Source: Pseudobdellovibrionaceae bacterium (GTDB lineage: Bacteria; Bdellovibrionota; Bdellovibrionia; Bdellovibrionales; Bdellovibrionaceae). Taken from it: a stretch of DNA of 64,000 bases. Of the stretch, positions 8,597 through 18,227 are shown piece after piece. Numbering within the stretch: the stretch's first letter is position 1; every line of letters starts with the position of its first letter. The notes beneath the pieces were generated by a model. That model did no database searches. It was not told the DNA's origin and worked only from the letters and a program-made list of their open reading frames with translations. The DNA is taken from contig JAOASS010000016.1 of NCBI GenBank assembly GCA_030158485.1, positions 267,304 through 331,303 on the forward strand, in the 5' to 3' direction. A program made the position numbers and the translations under genes.

Positions 8597-9854
8597 AATC
8601 ATTGATGTTAAAGCACGTGAAATCCTTGATAGCCGTGGTCAACCAACTGTTGAAGTTGAAATTAGAACAACAAGTGGTGTTATTGCTCGGGCGGCAGTTC
8701 CTTCCGGAGCGTCAACGGGTGCCCATGAAGCTTGTGAATTGCGTGACGGTGATTCTAAAAGATTTTTGGGTAAAGGCGTACTGAAAGCTGTGCAAAATGT
8801 GCAAGATGTGATCGCACCAGAGCTTATGGGATTGCCTTGTACAGATCAAGTTTTTATCGACAAGTTACTTCGTGATTTAGACGGAACTGAAAATAAAACG
8901 AAACTAGGTGCGAATGCTATTTTGGGAGTTTCACTTGCTATCGCGAAAGCCGGAGCCGCAACGACTCGTCAACCTCTTTATCGTTATGTGGGTGGATCTC
9001 AAGCTTGTAAGCTTCCCGTGGCGTTAATGAATGTACTTAATGGTGGGGCGCACGCTAATAACGGTCTTGATGTTCAGGAATTTATGATTGTTCCAACAGT
9101 GCAAAATTCTTTTCGGGAATCACTTCGTGCAGGTTCCGAAATTTTTCATACTTTGAAAAAGATTTTAGCTAAAAAAGGCCTTTCGACAGCAGTTGGCGAT
9201 GAAGGTGGATTCGCGCCCAAGCTTTCTGGAAATCAAGAAGCGATGGATTTATTAATGGAAGCGATTCAGCAAGCTGGATACGAGCCCGGTCAAAATGTTT
9301 TCTTGGCTCTTGATGTAGCGGCTACAGAATTGTTTAAAAACGGGACTTACCAATGGGATGGAAAGCAACTTCGCCCCGAACAGTTATTAGAAGTTTATGA
9401 ATCATGGGGTGAAAAGTATCCACTTGTTTCAATTGAAGATGGATTTGCTGAAGATGATTGGGACTCATGGATTAAAATGACTTCAAGTCTTGGTACGGAA
9501 TTACAGCTTGTAGGTGATGATCTATTTGTGACAAATCCAAAGCGTTTAAAAATAGGGATTGAAAAAAAAGCGGCGAACGCATTGTTGGTGAAAGTAAATC
9601 AAATCGGAACATTAAGTGAAACTTTTGATGCTGTGAATATGGCCCAGAGAGCAGGTTTTAATACAGTTATGTCTCATCGAAGTGGAGAAACTGAAGACAC
9701 AACGATTGCAGATCTTGCTGTAGCTTTAGGATGTCAGCAAATTAAAACAGGAAGCTTGTGTCGTACTGATCGCACGGCCAAATATAATCAATTATTAAGA
9801 ATAGAAGAAGATCTAGGTGGTCTTGCTCAGTACTGGGACAAAGGGGCTTTTTGA
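8589..9854 (+). CDS. eno: enolase
   Basis: Phosphopyruvate hydratase, converting 2-phosphoglycerate to phosphoenolpyruvate in glycolysis. The N-terminal [16 protein letters not shown], the catalytic-site GDEGGFAPK, the metal ligands in [21 protein letters not shown] and GDDLFVTN, and the family signature [13 protein letters not shown] with SHRSGETED are all present. Length (421 aa) is normal for bacteria. The ATG at 8589 gives the standard start [12 protein letters not shown]; an upstream GTG at 8574 is not needed. The gene begins inside the last codons of the preceding gene. The neighbouring ftsB is the same neighbour seen in many proteobacteria. Confidence 0.97.
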   Translation: MSEIIDVKAREILDSRGQPTVEVEIRTTSGVIARAAVPSGASTGAHEACELRDGDSKRFLGKGVLKAVQNVQDVIAPELMGLPCTDQVFIDKLLRDLDGTENKTKLGANAILGVSLAIAKAGAATTRQPLYRYVGGSQACKLPVALMNVLNGGAHANNGLDVQEFMIVPTVQNSFRESLRAGSEIFHTLKKILAKKGLSTAVGDEGGFAPKLSGNQEAMDLLMEAIQQAGYEPGQNVFLALDVAATELFKNGTYQWDGKQLRPEQLLEVYESWGEKYPLVSIEDGFAEDDWDSWIKMTSSLGTELQLVGDDLFVTNPKRLKIGIEKKAANALLVKVNQIGTLSETFDAVNMAQRAGFNTVMSHRSGETEDTTIADLAVALGCQQIKTGSLCRTDRTAKYNQLLRIEEDLGGLAQYWDKGAF

Positions 9855-9905
9855 AACACCTTTGAATAAGGTCCAGTTGTGCTTTCGCTCATGTTCAGAA
9901 TTTCG

Positions 9906-9911
9906 TATAAT
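9906..9911 (+). promoter_or_regulatory. -10 box abutting ftsB
   Basis: A perfect TATAAT ends six bases before the ftsB ATG. The best -35 at proper spacing (TTTCGC, 9883-9888) is weak. There is no SD, so transcription would begin at or beside the start codon (leaderless). Confidence 0.45.
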
Positions 9912-9917
9912 TAAAGT

Positions 9918-10226
9918 ATGAAATTTATTAAGAAGACCGCTCTTTCTGTTCGTGAATCTTTAAACAATCCAATTCAAATTTTATTTTTTTGTTTCGGTTT
10001 TTTTATTTTAACCCTTTTATTAAATGGCGTTCCCTTGAGACTGTGGGGACTTTATCGTGATTTAAATCGGTATGAGACTGAAATAAACCGTGCTCAACTC
10101 GCGATAAAAGATCTCGGTTTAAAGTTAAGCCAAGCTTCTGATCCTCTCTATATTGAAAAGCAAGCACGGGAAAGACTGGATCTTGCCGGTGAAGATGATT
10201 TGATATTTGTATTTCCAAATCAGTAG
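9918..10226 (+). CDS. ftsB: FtsB/DivIC-family cell division protein
   Basis: A 102-residue single-pass membrane protein: short basic N-terminus, membrane helix (ILFFCFGFFILTLLL), a coiled coil (YETEINRAQLAIKDLGLKLS) and the C-terminal family motif DPLYIEKQARERLDLAGEDDLIF, which matches the septum formation initiator family. FtsB bridges FtsL and FtsQ in the divisome. The position straight after eno is conserved in proteobacteria and supports the call. There is no SD. Confidence 0.85.
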   Translation: MKFIKKTALSVRESLNNPIQILFFCFGFFILTLLLNGVPLRLWGLYRDLNRYETEINRAQLAIKDLGLKLSQASDPLYIEKQARERLDLAGEDDLIFVFPNQ

Positions 10227-10405
10227 TTCGACCTAAACTGTCCCCATTAAATAAAAATCTCTAATCGCTGGTTAAGATTGTGTCAGTGGTGTTTGCAGAA
10301 TCCTAACTGGACTGTTTTCGTCTTCTTTTTCATTCTTTTCTTGTGTGATAAGCAAAATTTTTTTGTAACACGATTTAATATGAATAAAAGTAGGAGTGAT
10401 CTGCC

Positions 10406-11242
10406 ATGATGGGATTAGTACAAAATATCAAGAAATCTACTCAACTTCGTTGGAATCGAGTTCATAAGTTTAAAGCTAAAATTAACATGCGGATTGAAAT
10501 GGGTCCTTACATTATTAAGACAGCTCAAAGTACAGAAGAGCTGCTAGAAAGTTTTAAGTTACGCCATGAAGTTTTTATTAAAGAATTTCGTGAAATCGAT
10601 GCGGACGGACTCGATTTTGATCGATTTGATTACTATTTTGACCATCTTATCATTGTCCACAAGGAAACAAATAAAATTATTGGAACTTATCGTCTGAGTT
10701 GCACTGATTTTTCATCAGAATCTTACACGGCGCTAGAATTTGACCTGGGAAAACTACTCAATCAAAAAGGTCCTCATCTGGAGTTGGGTAGGGCCTGTAT
10801 CCAAAAAGATTTTCGAAAAGGGGCCGTTATTTCACTTCTTTGGCGAGGAATCGCAGAATATATGAAGCTTTCAAATTCAAATATTTTATTTGGTTGTTCA
10901 AGTATGAAGGTAAATAACCCTCGAGACGCCGCATTAGTTTATAAATACTTACTCGACCAAGGTCACGTCTTACGCGAACTAGTCAGCCAGCCAACTCCAG
11001 AATTTAAAATGAAAGACTTCGATGCTTGGTATGCTTTTTTTAAATCTGGATTAAATGAAAAACAAACAAATGAAGCGCAGGAATTAATGCCTGCACTTTT
11101 GAAATCCTATCTTAAGCAGGGTGCTAAAATTGGTTGTGAGCCTGCTTTTGATGTCGAGTTTGACTGTATTGATTTTCTTACGATTTTACGAAAAGAAGAT
11201 TTATCAAAATCACTTGCTGAAAAGTTTCAAGTTTCAAGATAA
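10406..11242 (+). CDS. OlsB-like GNAT N-acyltransferase
   Basis: The protein (278 aa) matches the Acetyltransf_5/OlsB-hemolysin family: LRHEVFIKEFREIDADGLDFDRFDYYFDH is the typical acceptor-side motif, and GTYRLS plus LELGRACI follow as in ornithine-acyl-ACP N-acyltransferases. Such enzymes put 3-hydroxyacyl chains on ornithine or other amines to make aminolipids. It may therefore take part in membrane lipid synthesis, but no OlsA-type partner is adjacent. AGGAG (10391-10395) lies ten bases before the ATG. The next gene begins seven bases after its stop, so they probably form an operon. Confidence 0.75.
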   Translation: MMGLVQNIKKSTQLRWNRVHKFKAKINMRIEMGPYIIKTAQSTEELLESFKLRHEVFIKEFREIDADGLDFDRFDYYFDHLIIVHKETNKIIGTYRLSCTDFSSESYTALEFDLGKLLNQKGPHLELGRACIQKDFRKGAVISLLWRGIAEYMKLSNSNILFGCSSMKVNNPRDAALVYKYLLDQGHVLRELVSQPTPEFKMKDFDAWYAFFKSGLNEKQTNEAQELMPALLKSYLKQGAKIGCEPAFDVEFDCIDFLTILRKEDLSKSLAEKFQVSR

Positions 11243-11248
11243 TTTGGA

Positions 11249-12268
11249 ATGATGCTAAATGAATTAGATAAACTTTTGAAGCTTATTAATCGAGAAGACT
11301 TCTTAAAAAATAATATTCGTGCTTATTCAGCGGCTGAATTAAAAAAAGATGGAAAAACATATCCCATTTATTCATTTTCGATTGGTAGTTCGGATCCAAC
11401 TTGTCCCGTTCTTTTTATCACAGGAGGCATTCACGGTTTAGAAAGAATTGGCACACAGTTGGCCTGGAGCCTTTTGAAAACAACATTGGATCGTTTGTTA
11501 TGGGATGAATCTTTACGTTTTTTGTTCGGAAAAATAAGACTTGTTGTTCTGCCATTATTAAACCCCTATGGTTACGAAAACTATCGTCGAAGTAACATAA
11601 ATGGTGTTGATCTGATGCGAAACTCACCAATTGAAGCTCAGGATGAAGTTCCATTTTTACTAGGTGGACATCGTTACACTTCTCGATTGCCTTGGTTTCG
11701 TGGCATCGAGGGTCAGCTAGAGCCTGAAAATAAAGTTTTATTTGATATTTATAAAAATGAAGTGGCATTGAGCTCATGTGCGGTAGCAGTGGATTTTCAT
11801 TCCGGTTTTGGTATGAAGGATCGACTTTGGTTTCCTTATTCAAACACTCACAAACCCTTTGAAAATTTAGCCGAGATGCAAGCTTTGACTCACTTATTTG
11901 AACAAACTCATCCTTATCATATTTATCAAATTGAGCCTCAATCAAAAGGTTATCTTTTAAGTGGGGATATGTGGGACTATTTGTATCTAGATTTTATAAA
12001 TCATAATAAAACAGGCGTTTTTTTACCAATCACTTTGGAAATGGGATCTTGGACTTGGGTTAGAAAAAATCCTCTGCAAATTTTCTCTAAACACGGTGCT
12101 TTCAATCCCATCAAAGAACATCGAATTAAGCGAACTTACCGAAGGCATCATTTACTTTTTGATTTTCTATTGAAAGCCGTCTTTTCAAATAACTACTGGA
12201 GTTGTTTGGATCCACTGTTGAAAGAAAAATACCATCATTCTGGACTCGATCGTTGGTACAAATCATAA
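11249..12268 (+). CDS. M14-like zinc carboxypeptidase family protein
   Basis: The motifs GGIHGLERIG (HxxE zinc ligands), the later His in VDFHSGFG and a Glu in ITLEMGSW reproduce the metal site and catalytic base of the M14/succinylglutamate desuccinylase superfamily. The RRSNINGVDLMRNSP segment resembles the substrate-binding N-R region. There is no signal peptide, so it would act in the cytoplasm on a small amide or peptide; M14-like enzymes in this group also trim murein peptides. The exact substrate is unknown. 339 residues; likely co-transcribed with the acyltransferase. Confidence 0.78.
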   Translation: MMLNELDKLLKLINREDFLKNNIRAYSAAELKKDGKTYPIYSFSIGSSDPTCPVLFITGGIHGLERIGTQLAWSLLKTTLDRLLWDESLRFLFGKIRLVVLPLLNPYGYENYRRSNINGVDLMRNSPIEAQDEVPFLLGGHRYTSRLPWFRGIEGQLEPENKVLFDIYKNEVALSSCAVAVDFHSGFGMKDRLWFPYSNTHKPFENLAEMQALTHLFEQTHPYHIYQIEPQSKGYLLSGDMWDYLYLDFINHNKTGVFLPITLEMGSWTWVRKNPLQIFSKHGAFNPIKEHRIKRTYRRHHLLFDFLLKAVFSNNYWSCLDPLLKEKYHHSGLDRWYKS

Positions 12269-12514
12269 AGTGATCGTATTTGAAGGCTGTGACCCTGTGA
12301 AGCAGATCCCAAGTCTAATATAATTGATTTGATCTATATATTTTTGAATTTTGATTTTTTAAATGTCAAAAATCCATGTCAAAAGCCTGTCCACTTGCCA
12401 TTTTCAAAATGAAGACTAGAATTAGTACTCTAAATAAGTGGCAAAAGATTTGGTAATTCAATACTTTACAAAATGATAGCTGCTTCATAAATTAACTGTA
12501 TTGCGGGGCTCAAA

Positions 12515-12805
12515 ATGACAGAAGTAAAGCATTATTGGCAGCAAGTTCAGATTCGAACTCTCAGGCTTCGATTGGGTTGGACTCAAGCAGATTTAGCAAG
12601 AAGGCTCGATTGCCAGCCCAAACTGATTGAATCAATTGAAGCCGGTGTGGAAACTGCGGCTGTTGAATTGGTTCACAAGCTTGAGCTGATTGCTCATCAA
12701 GCAGATTTATGTGGTGACGAGATCCAATGCCTGCCAGCAGCCGAAAGTTTTTGTGACCAAGAGCACTTAGGACAAGTGGAGCTTAACAAAGTCCGCGAAA
12801 ACTAA
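12515..12805 (+). CDS. small XRE-type helix-turn-helix protein
   Basis: A 96-residue protein with an N-terminal helix-turn-helix of the Cro/CI (XRE) type: TLRLRLGWTQADLARRLDCQPKLIESIE. The C-terminal ~35 residues are acidic with no further motif. Probably a DNA-binding regulator; the operator is unknown. It lies 14 bases ahead of polA. The 246-base gap before it holds AT-rich sequence with no gene, RNA or convincing terminator that I could see. Confidence 0.72.
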   Translation: MTEVKHYWQQVQIRTLRLRLGWTQADLARRLDCQPKLIESIEAGVETAAVELVHKLELIAHQADLCGDEIQCLPAAESFCDQEHLGQVELNKVREN

Positions 12806-12819
12806 TAGTCTTCCGGCTC

Positions 12820-15384
12820 ATGAAAAAAATTTATTTAATCGATATCAGTTCCCTCTTTTTTAGAGCTTTCTATGCAGTGAGACCTCTCACATCTCCTTCG
12901 GGAGTTCCTGTTAATGCTATTTATGGTCTTCTTTCAATGCTGGTGAAGCTTCTGAAATCAGAGCGTCCAGAATACATCGTTGTTTGTTACGATCGAAAAG
13001 AGCCTTCATTTCGTAAAGAAATTTACGATGAGTATAAAGCAAATCGATCTGAAATGCCTCAAGATCTTGTGACTCAACTTCCTTACATGAAAAAATTAAT
13101 TGATTTGTTGGGAATGCCATCGCTTGAAGTTCCAAGATACGAAGCTGACGATTTAATTGGAACTTTGGCGCGAATTGCTTTTGATCAAAAGATGGAAGTT
13201 GTCATCGTGAGTGGTGATAAGGATTTTGCTCAACTGATCAAGCCTGGAATTATCATGTACGACACGATGAAGGATTCAAAACTGGATGAAAATGGAGTTC
13301 TAGAAAAATGGGGGGTCCATCCAGAGCAATTCTGTGATTATTTAGCGATTGTAGGCGACAGTTCAGATAATATTCCAGGTGTCGGAGGCTTAGGGCCCAA
13401 AGGAGCTCAAAAACTTCTTGGTGAATACAAAACATTAGAAAATATTTATCAAAATTTAGATCTGATTAAACCGGCAGGAACACAAGAAAAACTGCGCCAA
13501 TCTCGAGAAATGGCATTTTTATCAAAAAAATTAGTGCAGATCGACCAAAGGTCTCCGGTCGATGAAAATTTAGAGAGTTATCGCTCAAAAAGCATGAAGA
13601 AAGAAGATCTTCGTATTTTCTTACAAGATCTCAATTTTAAGACATTTGAAAAATCATTGCTGGGAGAAAGCTCTGAAGCGGTTCATCTGATGAAAGATTT
13701 AAAAATTCAGAATGAAAAAACAACGATAGATTCGATTCAGACGTCAGAACCGCAATCGAATCAAGAAATACAATTGATAAGAGATAGTAGTAAATCTCAA
13801 ATGTTTTTAGTCACTATTTCCGCTGACAATTTTTTAAAACAATTGAAGCCTGCTCAGAAATTATGGGCCTGGTCGCAACCACAAGGAATATTTTTTTCTG
13901 ACGAAAAAAATATTTGGCAAGTGGAAGGGGATTTAATTTCAGTTCAAGCTGAATTAGAAAAATTAAAAATTAGTTGGTATGGTTTTGATTTAAAGACCTT
14001 ATGGCGTAATTTAAAAGGTAGCAACCCTCATATGTCTTGGGATTCTATGTTAGCAGCTTACATAGTTCGAGCCGGAGACTGTTCTGACTTCTACAAAGTC
14101 TACAATCTGCATTGTGGTGAGCATTTGCCGGAGCTCGCTGGTCCCGAAGACTTTTTCAATGCGCAATTACAATTAAAAGCGATTCTCGAAAATAAAATAA
14201 AAGAATTCTCAAACGAAAAAGTTTATGAAGATTTAGATTTGCCATTAGCGCCGATTTTGCTACGAATGGAAAATCGTGGAATCAAAATTGACATTCATTT
14301 TCTAAAAAAATTTAGTGATGAGCTGGCCCTTGATATCGCAAAAGAAGAGGCTGAAATCATTAAGCTCGCAGGCGAAAATTTTAATGTGGCGAGCCCTAAA
14401 CAATTAGCTGTTGTTCTATTTGATAAATTAAAAATTCCGGCGGGTAAGAAAACTAAAACAGGATATTCAACTGATAATGAAGTCTTACAAGAAATCGATC
14501 ATCCGATTGCAAAAAGAATTTTAGAATTTCGTGAACTCAGTAAATTAAAATCAACTTATGTTGATGCATTGCCAGAATTAGCAAGCCCCGCGGATCACCG
14601 TGTGCACACGCATTTCAATCAAGCTTTGACAACAACAGGTCGACTTTCCTCGACGAGGCCCAACTTACAAAATATTCCTATTCGCACCGAAAGGGGAGCT
14701 CGAGTTCGAGAAGCTTTTATTGCAGAAAATGGAATGAAGTTGTTAAGTGTTGATTATTCTCAAATTGAGCTTCGAATATTGGCCCATATTTCAGAAGATT
14801 CTGGTCTCATTAAAGCTTTCAATGAGGGTTTAGATATTCACACAGCAACAGCAGCGGAAGTCTTTGGAGTTTCACTTCAAGAGGTCACTTCTGAACAAAG
14901 ACGAAAAGCAAAAGCAGTTAATTTCGGTATTGCTTACGGACAAGGTGCTTTCGGATTAGCCGAAAATTTGGGGATACCAAGGTCTGAGGCGAAAGAAATA
15001 ATTGAACGATACTTTGGTCGTTTTAAAGGGATTAAAACTTATATTGAAGATACGATCAAATCAGCCTACGAAAAAGGATATGTTGAAACTCTATTTGGCC
15101 GTCGACGCTACCTAGACGAACTCAAAAGTAAAAATGCTATGCTCAAAAAATTTGGAGAAAGAGCTGCAATCAATGCGCCTATTCAGGGGACCGCTGCTGA
15201 TTTAGTCAAAAAAGCGATGATTCAACTTGATCAAGAGTGCCCAGTGCCACTTTTGTTGCAAGTTCACGATGAATTAGTATTTGAAGCAAAGCCCGAAGTT
15301 CTTGAAGAATGGACGCCTCGAATAGTTGAAATCATGGAACAGGTGATGTCTTTGAAAGTACCGCTTAAAGTCAATACTAAGTAA
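12820..15384 (+). CDS. polA: DNA polymerase I with inactive proofreading domain
   Basis: Family A polymerase of 854 residues. The N-terminal 5' nuclease (about 1-290) keeps the acidic residues (YEADDLIG, VSGDKDFAQL, GDSSDNIPGV). The polymerase domain has motif A SVDYSQIELR (~643), motif B RRKAKAVNFGIAYG and motif C QVHDELVFE. The middle 3'-5' exonuclease domain is degenerate: the DTE motif is replaced by WAWSQPQ, the LKYD motif by LKTLW, and the last Asp by Asn/Phe, so proofreading should be lost. The C-terminus stops at VPLKVNTK, about ten residues short of the usual ending. Roles are Okazaki fragment maturation and repair. It converges with the lipoprotein gene one base away. Confidence 0.96.
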   Translation: MKKIYLIDISSLFFRAFYAVRPLTSPSGVPVNAIYGLLSMLVKLLKSERPEYIVVCYDRKEPSFRKEIYDEYKANRSEMPQDLVTQLPYMKKLIDLLGMPSLEVPRYEADDLIGTLARIAFDQKMEVVIVSGDKDFAQLIKPGIIMYDTMKDSKLDENGVLEKWGVHPEQFCDYLAIVGDSSDNIPGVGGLGPKGAQKLLGEYKTLENIYQNLDLIKPAGTQEKLRQSREMAFLSKKLVQIDQRSPVDENLESYRSKSMKKEDLRIFLQDLNFKTFEKSLLGESSEAVHLMKDLKIQNEKTTIDSIQTSEPQSNQEIQLIRDSSKSQMFLVTISADNFLKQLKPAQKLWAWSQPQGIFFSDEKNIWQVEGDLISVQAELEKLKISWYGFDLKTLWRNLKGSNPHMSWDSMLAAYIVRAGDCSDFYKVYNLHCGEHLPELAGPEDFFNAQLQLKAILENKIKEFSNEKVYEDLDLPLAPILLRMENRGIKIDIHFLKKFSDELALDIAKEEAEIIKLAGENFNVASPKQLAVVLFDKLKIPAGKKTKTGYSTDNEVLQEIDHPIAKRILEFRELSKLKSTYVDALPELASPADHRVHTHFNQALTTTGRLSSTRPNLQNIPIRTERGARVREAFIAENGMKLLSVDYSQIELRILAHISEDSGLIKAFNEGLDIHTATAAEVFGVSLQEVTSEQRRKAKAVNFGIAYGQGAFGLAENLGIPRSEAKEIIERYFGRFKGIKTYIEDTIKSAYEKGYVETLFGRRRYLDELKSKNAMLKKFGERAAINAPIQGTAADLVKKAMIQLDQECPVPLLLQVHDELVFEAKPEVLEEWTPRIVEIMEQVMSLKVPLKVNTK

Positions 15385-15385
15385 A

Positions 15386-15946
15386 TCAGTCTGTTTCCCA
15401 GCCTACAACTTTTCCGCCTTCGAAGTAGACGATACGCTTTTCTTGTTTAAAGCCTTCTTGTGTTGAAATGGACCGCGAATACCGCCATTTTTGATTTTTA
15501 AAAAGTGGGTTTCCAGAGACTTCTTTGGAAAGAGGTTCTCCCCATGACTTGATAACGTAGTCTAGCGGCATACCAATAGCGATATCTTGATTTTGCATTA
15601 ATATTTTCATTTCATCGTTCGGTTTTTTGGCTCGAGTCCATACTTTTTCGTTTTGTGCCCATTCTTGTTTTTCTTGTAGACTGTCTAATAAGAGATATTC
15701 TAACTTTTCTTCTTCGCTGCTAAACCAAGGTAGAAGTTTTGAGTAAAGCTCTTTGTCCCGTTGAGTATTCAGTTGCCGCTCCAGATCTCGAATACGAATT
15801 TGAATGAGTTGCTCATCTGAATTGCCGATTGATTTTTGATGTGAATCAAGGGTCTCATTTTTTTCTCTCGATTCGAGTCTTTTCGAAATAAAAGAGCAAC
15901 CAGTATTACCTAAAACTAAAATTGAGATTAATAACAGTCGTTTCAT
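15386..15946 (-). CDS. lipoprotein with SmpA/OmlA-like C-terminal domain
   Basis: The lipobox LGNTGC at about residue 17 marks a lipoprotein; the next residue is Ser, compatible with outer-membrane sorting. A charged helical region of ~90 residues follows. The C-terminal ~65 residues (DIAIGMPLDYVIKSWGEP, then KWRYSR and VYFEGGKVVGWE) read like the small SmpA/OmlA/BamE fold, in which IxxGMxxxxVxxxWGxP is typical. Function may be in outer-membrane assembly, but similarity is only to this fold and not specific enough to call BamE. Confidence 0.65.
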   Translation of the reverse strand: MKRLLLISILVLGNTGCSFISKRLESREKNETLDSHQKSIGNSDEQLIQIRIRDLERQLNTQRDKELYSKLLPWFSSEEEKLEYLLLDSLQEKQEWAQNEKVWTRAKKPNDEMKILMQNQDIAIGMPLDYVIKSWGEPLSKEVSGNPLFKNQKWRYSRSISTQEGFKQEKRIVYFEGGKVVGWETD

Positions 15947-16096
15947 AAGAAGATTTTCATTTATATCTTGAACAGATTACAGTCCTGTTTTTAAATTAAA
16001 GATGAGTTATTCTGATTGATTCGTTGAAAAGGAGATCATCTGACAGAGGCTAAAATACCTGCCACGCCCAAAGTCGAGGACCAAGGACATGACCTG

Positions 16097-16930
16097 ATGT
16101 CTTTGGAAGATCTTGATAAGGTCATTGCTGATTCAGATCCTCAAGCATTGGGTCAAATTGAAGGCGTACGTAAAATTGCTGATGAAATTGGACAACCTTT
16201 AGAAATACCAGAAGTCGAATCCTATTCACTTGATACGGACGTTAAAAAATTTCAAGGCTTCAAAGCCCTTTTTAAACTGAAAGCCACTTTGTTTTGGATT
16301 TGGCTTAAGAATTTATCAGTTGAAAATTTTAAAAAAACTATTTCATGGTCTGTCGAAAAGAAGCAACAAATTCAGCAAGCACAGCAGAAGTTTAAATATT
16401 GGCCAACAAAATCGAGATTGCTATTGCAAGGAGCTGTTGTTGTTTCAATAGGTATTATTATCTTCTCCTATTTTGCTTTTATTAAAAAAACACTTGTTTA
16501 CAAACAAGAGCTATTTATGACTTCTTTTGAGGAAATGGCAGATGAGAAATGGGATCTATCAAAAACAGACTCTTCTGGTCGATCCAAAGAATATTTTTAT
16601 AATTCATCACGCATCCCGAAAAATATTTTTAAATTAAAAAAAATTGTGGTTAATATTCAGCCTTCTGAAAATTCGGGATCAAATCCGATGGTCGCATTTG
16701 AGTTTAGTTTGGAAGGCAGTTCTTCGGAAGCGTTGCTTGAAATTAAGGATCGTGAAGGTGAAATTTTGGATCTTGTTCAAAGAACTGTTGAGTCTCAAAC
16801 ATTTGATGAACTAAACGAAATAAATGGTAAAAAAATGATTTCAGACAAGGTCAAAGTGATTATTAATCAAGCTTTGACCTTGGGAAAAATTCGACAAGTT
16901 TATATTCAGGGCATTATTTTAAAACCCTAA
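16097..16930 (+). CDS. FliL-like single-pass membrane protein with long cytoplasmic N-terminus
   Basis: The layout is a ~115-residue acidic to basic cytoplasmic region, one membrane helix (LLLQGAVVVSIGIIIFSYFAF) and a periplasmic domain of about 130 residues. The C-terminal part (LEIKDREGEILDLVQRTVES, then GKKMISDKVKVIINQALTLG, then VYIQGIIL) follows the FliL pattern of stator-associated proteins. No flagellar gene is adjacent, so it may serve another motor. The ATG at 16097 has AAGGA nine bases before it; a strong AAAAGGAG (16027-16034) five bases before an in-frame CTG (16040) could instead start a form 19 residues longer. Confidence 0.65.
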   Translation: MSLEDLDKVIADSDPQALGQIEGVRKIADEIGQPLEIPEVESYSLDTDVKKFQGFKALFKLKATLFWIWLKNLSVENFKKTISWSVEKKQQIQQAQQKFKYWPTKSRLLLQGAVVVSIGIIIFSYFAFIKKTLVYKQELFMTSFEEMADEKWDLSKTDSSGRSKEYFYNSSRIPKNIFKLKKIVVNIQPSENSGSNPMVAFEFSLEGSSSEALLEIKDREGEILDLVQRTVESQTFDELNEINGKKMISDKVKVIINQALTLGKIRQVYIQGIILKP

Positions 16931-16931
16931 A

Positions 16932-18164
16932 TTAAAGCCGATATCTGTTAATATCGATGTTATAGTACTTAAGACGATCATGAAGAGTACTTTTGGGAAT
17001 TCCTAAATCCTGTGCTGTTCTTCTTTGATTTCCTTTATTTGCACTGAGCCTTTTCAAAATCATTTGTCGTTCAATTTCTTTCAGAACTGGCAAATTTGCA
17101 GGAGGAATTGTTTGTGAATCCTGTTGATAAAGATCTCGAGGTTTATCGATCAAGTGATCTATATGTTCATCTTGAATATACTCTTGCGGGAAAAGAGCTT
17201 TGGCTCTTGAAACAACATTTCGCAGTTCGCGGATATTGCCTGGCCATTGATGTTTTTTAAGTCGACAAATAGCTGGAATTGAAAAACGCACTTTTAATGT
17301 ACGTGCAAAGTGCATCAGGAGCTCTTCGAAATCTTCCATTCGGTGGATCAGACTTGGAAGAGTCATTTGAACAACGTTTAATCTAAAGAAAAGATCTGAA
17401 CGAAACGCTCCTAATTCAATTTTTTCATGTAAATTTTGGTGAGTTGCTGCAATGATTCGCACATTTGTTTTGATCATCTGATCACTACCAACTGGGCGAA
17501 TTTCATCATTTTCCAAAGCCCGTAGAAGTTTAGCTTGCATATGAAAAGGCATATCGCCGATTTCGTCTAAGAAAAGAGTTCCTCCGCGGGCAGCTTCAAA
17601 AGCTCCCTTGCGGTCTGAAACGGCTCCGGTGAAGCTTCCTTTAATATGTCCAAAGAGTTCACTTTCGATTAAAGATTCCGTCAATGTCGAGCAGTTGACA
17701 CTGATGAATGGTCCATTCGCTCTTTGACTGCAGCGATGAATTTCATGAGCGACCACATCTTTTCCAGAACCAGAAGGTCCCAGTAATAAGATTGAAAAAT
17801 TTGTTTTCGACATCGAGTTAATCATATTGAGTTCTCGGTCCAAAACTGGGTTTTTACTTTTTAGTTGGGATAGAGAATTAATTTCTCTGGTGCAGAGCTG
17901 GAACTCGAAAGGGCCGACTCTCAGGATATCTCCGACTTGAATTTCTGCTTCTTTTATTCTTGTTTCATTTAAATAAGTTCCTGTTGTTGATTGTAAATCT
18001 TTAACAACTAATTTTTTTTCTGTTCGATCAATTCGAACGTGTCGATCGGATACTTCTGAATGAAAAAGTGAATAGCCACAATCTCGGCTGGCCCCCAAAG
18101 TGAGATACTCAGTAATCATTTTGGGTTCAAAACCTGGGGTAAGCGGATTTAGGTAAGTTAGCAT
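16932..18164 (-). CDS. sigma-54-dependent activator with N-terminal FHA domain
   Basis: An FHA domain at about residues 24-95 (SRDCGYSLFHSEVSDRHVRI, then STTGTYLNE) replaces the usual receiver domain. The AAA+ domain follows with Walker A GPSGSGKDVV, the sigma-54-contact loop as GSFTGA (Ser in place of the usual Ala), Walker B GGTLFLDEIGDM and arginine-finger region FRSDLFFRLNV. The C-terminus is a Fis-type helix-turn-helix (RRTAQDLGIPKSTLHDRL). It should activate sigma-54 promoters in response to threonine phosphorylation rather than a histidine kinase. AAGGAG precedes the ATG. The sigma-54 gene itself is in this window at 37580. Confidence 0.93.
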   Translation of the reverse strand: MLTYLNPLTPGFEPKMITEYLTLGASRDCGYSLFHSEVSDRHVRIDRTEKKLVVKDLQSTTGTYLNETRIKEAEIQVGDILRVGPFEFQLCTREINSLSQLKSKNPVLDRELNMINSMSKTNFSILLLGPSGSGKDVVAHEIHRCSQRANGPFISVNCSTLTESLIESELFGHIKGSFTGAVSDRKGAFEAARGGTLFLDEIGDMPFHMQAKLLRALENDEIRPVGSDQMIKTNVRIIAATHQNLHEKIELGAFRSDLFFRLNVVQMTLPSLIHRMEDFEELLMHFARTLKVRFSIPAICRLKKHQWPGNIRELRNVVSRAKALFPQEYIQDEHIDHLIDKPRDLYQQDSQTIPPANLPVLKEIERQMILKRLSANKGNQRRTAQDLGIPKSTLHDRLKYYNIDINRYRL

Positions 18165-18227
18165 GCGTTTCTCCTTAAAAGGGGGTTTGTTTCTATAGAG
18201 ACCCCATATTCAATATCCGGACCCTTG

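Noticed and set aside
11418..11945. Long minus-strand open frame of 175 codons opposite the M14-like gene
   Set aside because: It is the antisense of a well-supported gene, has no SD and its translation looks like random, Cys/His/Leu-rich sequence.
12269..12514. Intergenic region before the HTH gene searched for RNA genes or operators
   Set aside because: Only short partial inverted repeats (TTGCCA/TGGCAA) with long spacing; no convincing structure.
15370..15390. polA C-terminal frameshift to restore the usual ending
   Set aside because: No frame downstream encodes the expected GxGxNW tail, so the short end is probably genuine.
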